DNA of 6,966 nt from Acidobacteriota bacterium (lineage in GTDB: Bacteria > Acidobacteriota > Blastocatellia > Pyrinomonadales > Pyrinomonadaceae): contig JACCRD010000195.1 of NCBI GenBank assembly GCA_013813755.1, positions 1 through 6,966 on the forward strand, read 5' to 3'. The translations under genes and the position numbers were made by a program. Under the pieces are notes generated by a model, which ran no database searches, had not been told where the DNA came from, and was given only the letters and a program-made list of their open reading frames with translations. This document shows positions 5,113 through 6,966 of this stretch, one piece after another. Within the stretch, counting starts at the first letter, position 1, and each line of letters opens with the position of its first letter.

Positions 5113-6195
5113 TTAGGCGATTGTAATTTCGTCTGAAAGATATACGTCCTGAATCGCATTAAGCAGTTTTACCCCTTCGTCGAGAGGACGTTGAAAGGCT
5201 TTGCGACCGGAGATCAAACCCATACCGCCGCCGCGTTTGTTGATCACCGCCGTGCGCACCGCGTCTGTTAAGTCCGATTCGCCTTTCGATTCCCCGCCCG
5301 AATTTATTAAACCGCAGCGTCCCATATAACAATTCGCCACTTGGTAACGCACAAGATCAACCGGATTATCAGTTGTCAGTTTTTCATAAACTAGCTTGTT
5401 TGTTTTACCGTAGGTCGAATTTTTCGCTAAATTCAAAGAATTGTAACCACCGTTTCCTTCGGGCAGTTTTTGTTTGATAATGTCGGCTTGAATCGTCACG
5501 CCCAGATGATTTGCCTGTCCGGTTAAATCGGCGGCGGTATGCATATCGCCTTCATCGGTTTTAAATTTGTTGTTGCGCAGGTAACACCACAAAATCGTTG
5601 CCATTCCGAGTTCGTGCGCGTAGGCGAAGGCTTCGGAAATTTCTGTAATCTGACGCGTTGATTCGTCGGAACCGAAATAGATCGTTGCCCCAACCGCCAC
5701 CGCGCCCATATTTCGAGCCTGATCGATTGTTCCGAATAAAACCTGATCGTATTTATTCGGGTAAGTTAAAAGTTCGTTGTGATTAATCTTGACGATAAAA
5801 GGAATTTTATGCGCGTATTTGCGGGCGACTATGCCAAGTACTCCAAAGGTTGAAGCGACAGCGTTGCATCCGCCTTCAACGCCGAGTTTGACAATATTTT
5901 CGGGGTCAAACAGCGCCGGGTTCGGCGCGAAACTCGCGCCCGCGCTGTGTTCGATGCCCTGATCGACCGGCAGAATTGAAAGATAACCGGTTTTCGCAAG
6001 TCGTCCATTGTCAAAAAGCGTCTGCAGCGAGCGCAAAACTGCCGGATTGCGATCAGACTGCACCCACACGCGGTCAACAAAATCCGCGCCGGGCAACTGC
6101 AGATTTTCTTTTGGAATTGTTTGTGAAGTGTGATTTAAAAGCGCTTCAGCATCATCGCCCAAGATTTCTTCAATTTTTTTATAATCAATAGCCAT
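5113..6195 (-). CDS. fbaB: Class I fructose-bisphosphate aldolase, FbaB (DhnA) type
   Basis: This 360-residue enzyme cleaves fructose 1,6-bisphosphate to glyceraldehyde 3-phosphate and dihydroxyacetone phosphate, and does the reverse in gluconeogenesis, through a lysine Schiff base and without metal. It matches remembered E. coli FbaB (350 residues) nearly end to end: TIPKENLQLPG (26-36), GYLSILPVDQGIEHSAGASF (70-89), NAVASTFGVL (111-120), YPNKYDQ (145-151), MGAVAVGATIYFGS (163-176), ADLTGQANHL (222-231), ANCYMGRCGLINSGG (287-301), DAVRTAVINKRGGGMGLISG (311-330) and LNAIQDVYL (345-353). K241 in ADIIKQK aligns with E. coli K237, the Schiff-base lysine. Cytoplasmic. AGGAGAA (complement of 6201-6207) lies five bases before the ATG. 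It is monocistronic, with an extended -10 promoter upstream and a strong terminator downstream. There is a small insertion around 255-266 compared with E. coli, in the segment LNLAKNSTYGKTN. Confidence 0.98.
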   Translation of the reverse strand: MAIDYKKIEEILGDDAEALLNHTSQTIPKENLQLPGADFVDRVWVQSDRNPAVLRSLQTLFDNGRLAKTGYLSILPVDQGIEHSAGASFAPNPALFDPENIVKLGVEGGCNAVASTFGVLGIVARKYAHKIPFIVKINHNELLTYPNKYDQVLFGTIDQARNMGAVAVGATIYFGSDESTRQITEISEAFAYAHELGMATILWCYLRNNKFKTDEGDMHTAADLTGQANHLGVTIQADIIKQKLPEGNGGYNSLNLAKNSTYGKTNKLVYEKLTTDNPVDLVRYQVANCYMGRCGLINSGGESKGESDLTDAVRTAVINKRGGGMGLISGRKAFQRPLDEGVKLLNAIQDVYLSDEITIA

Positions 6196-6588
6196 TTATG
6201 TTCTCCTAAACTAAATATAAATTTACTATCTAATGCTTTTTGCGCTGAATTATAACACAAAAAATTATCTTCAGGCTCGGTGCATTTCTGCTTAATAGTA
6301 TAAATGTTAGAAGTTACGCAGTTGAAATATCAATAACTTACAGAGTTCGTACATTTGGTTACGATTGTTTCAAGTCTTTTGTTTATGAGTGCAAAATCAT
6401 CGCAAGACAATTTTCCGCTTGCAAATAAAGAAAAGTTAGTTAGCTTACAAAATATTCATTCGTAACAACGCCGTTTTCTCCTGAAAATTCACATTTAAAC
6501 GAACACAATCATTTTTTTTAGTCTTCGGTTTTTGCCAAATACTATATGTCCTAATTCCCTAATTTCAAAATAACTTCTGGAGAACCAA
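6196..6588. other. Divergent intergenic spacer, 393 bases
   Basis: This spacer lies between the aldolase (minus) and the protease precursor (plus). It contains the aldolase ribosome-binding site and promoter at its left end and the GGAGA site of the protease gene (6579-6583) at its right end. An eight-T tract lies at 6512-6519. TACTAT in the stretch 6540-6546 is a possible -10 for the protease gene, but its -35 at 17 bases (TTTAGT) is poor. Inverted repeats seen are short (GTTACGA 6358-6364 with TCGTAAC 6460-6466) and could be chance. No credible small gene was found; the best frame is 26 codons without a ribosome-binding site. Confidence 0.5.
6249..6257 (-). promoter_or_regulatory. Extended -10 promoter of the aldolase gene
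   Basis: On the minus strand TGTTATAAT (complement of 6249-6257) is a perfect TATAAT with the TGn extension, placed about 54 bases before the ATG. No good -35 lies at 16-18 bases, which fits an extended -10 promoter that depends less on the -35. The expected start is near 6242, giving a leader of about 46 bases that carries the AGGAGAA site. Confidence 0.6.
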
Positions 6589-6966
6589 ATGAAAAAAATT
6601 GTATTCGTATTGTTGGCTTTCGCGGTCGGCATTTTCGCTTTAAGTTACGCGCCTGTTCAAAGCACAGCACAAGCAGATAAAACAGATAAAATCAAGAAAG
6701 CCAAAAACAAGATTCCGAATCGCTATATCGTCGTTCTGGAAGAATGGGCGACGGGCGAGACGGGCGAGAATTCCAATGCCGAAGGCGTCGCATCGGAGTT
6801 AGGTATCGTTTATGGCGGTCGAGTTGATAAAGTATTCAAGCACGCGCTCAACGGTTTTTCAGTCGAAATGAATGAAAATCAAGCCGAAAGATTGAGTGAG
6901 GACCCGCGTGTCCAATTTGTCGAAGAAGACGGCGAGGTTTTTGCAAACACGACGCAGAGCAGCGCG
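6589..6966 (+). CDS. Subtilisin-like (S8) protease precursor: signal peptide and I9 propeptide, cut by window edge
   Basis: 126 codons are visible and the frame runs off the right edge. Residues 1-29 are a Sec signal peptide (MKKIVFVLLAFAVGIFAL, then AQA before D30). After a lysine-rich linker (30-42), residues 43-118 match the inhibitor I9 propeptide of secreted S8 proteases: IPNRYIVVLEEWA at 42-54, the LNGFSVEM core at 87-94, and the end DPRVQFVEEDGEVF at 105-118. In known members the propeptide folds the catalytic domain, inhibits it, and is then cut off; the mature protease would begin shortly after this window. The catalytic Asp, His and Ser are therefore not visible, and the protease call rests on the propeptide and its usual partner. 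A nine-base in-frame duplication (6751-6759, 6760-6768) encodes TGETGE. GGAGA (6579-6583) sits five bases before the ATG. Confidence 0.9.
   Translation, partial: MKKIVFVLLAFAVGIFALSYAPVQSTAQADKTDKIKKAKNKIPNRYIVVLEEWATGETGENSNAEGVASELGIVYGGRVDKVFKHALNGFSVEMNENQAERLSEDPRVQFVEEDGEVFANTTQSSA

Noticed and set aside
6384..6466. 26-codon plus-strand frame in the divergent spacer before the protease gene
   Set aside because: No ribosome-binding site and too short to judge; nothing in the peptide is recognisable.
1..6966. CRISPR array, tRNA, insertion sequence, attachment site or defence genes
   Set aside because: No regularly spaced repeats, tRNA-like cloverleaf, transposase, integrase or target-site duplication was seen on either strand by eye.

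Overview
The window reads as chromosomal DNA of a Gram-negative-type bacterium with an AT-leaning genome (roughly low-40s percent GC by eye, with very AT-rich spacers). Several proteins resemble, from memory, those of Acidobacteriota, class Blastocatellia: a secreted PPDANGDVGPNHYV protein, an I9/S8 protease precursor, a small CWHKH...CTNCGA protein and a 95-residue protein ahead of a metallo-beta-lactamase-fold enzyme. This placement is inference; no 16S rRNA gene or other taxonomic marker is present. No tRNA, rRNA, CRISPR array, transposase, integrase or phage gene was seen.

Layout from left to right. (1) 1-697, minus: N-terminal part of a secreted protein running off the left edge. (2) 698-1118: a 421-base AT-rich spacer holding a near-perfect palindrome with promoter-like boxes on both strands. 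(3) 1119-2078, minus: DHH/DHHA1 phosphoesterase. (4) 2160-2627, plus: GNAT acetyltransferase, divergent from the DHH gene. (5) 2736-2975 or 2990, minus: small Cys/His protein, convergent with the acetyltransferase. (6) 3259-3546 and 3543-4211, plus: a small uncharacterised protein overlapping by ATGA a YcbL-type metallo-hydrolase, a two-gene operon. (7) 4333-4905, minus: secreted FAS1 (fasciclin) protein, convergent with the operon and served by a strong hairpin. (8) 5113-6195, minus: class I fructose-bisphosphate aldolase (FbaB type) with its own terminator and an extended -10 promoter. (9) 6196-6588: a 393-base divergent spacer. (10) 6589 to the right edge, plus: signal peptide and I9 propeptide of a subtilisin-like protease.

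Most genes look like single-gene transcription units; the only convincing operon is the 95-residue protein plus the metallo-hydrolase. Three products are exported (left-edge protein, FAS1 protein, protease precursor); the rest look cytoplasmic (aldolase in central carbon metabolism, the hydrolase probably in thioester or glyoxal-adduct clearance, the DHH enzyme probably in nucleotide turnover). There is no sign of a defence island or mobile element. The most interesting items are the two small uncharacterised proteins, the translational coupling of one of them to the hydrolase, and the symmetric promoter-like palindrome at 901-936.
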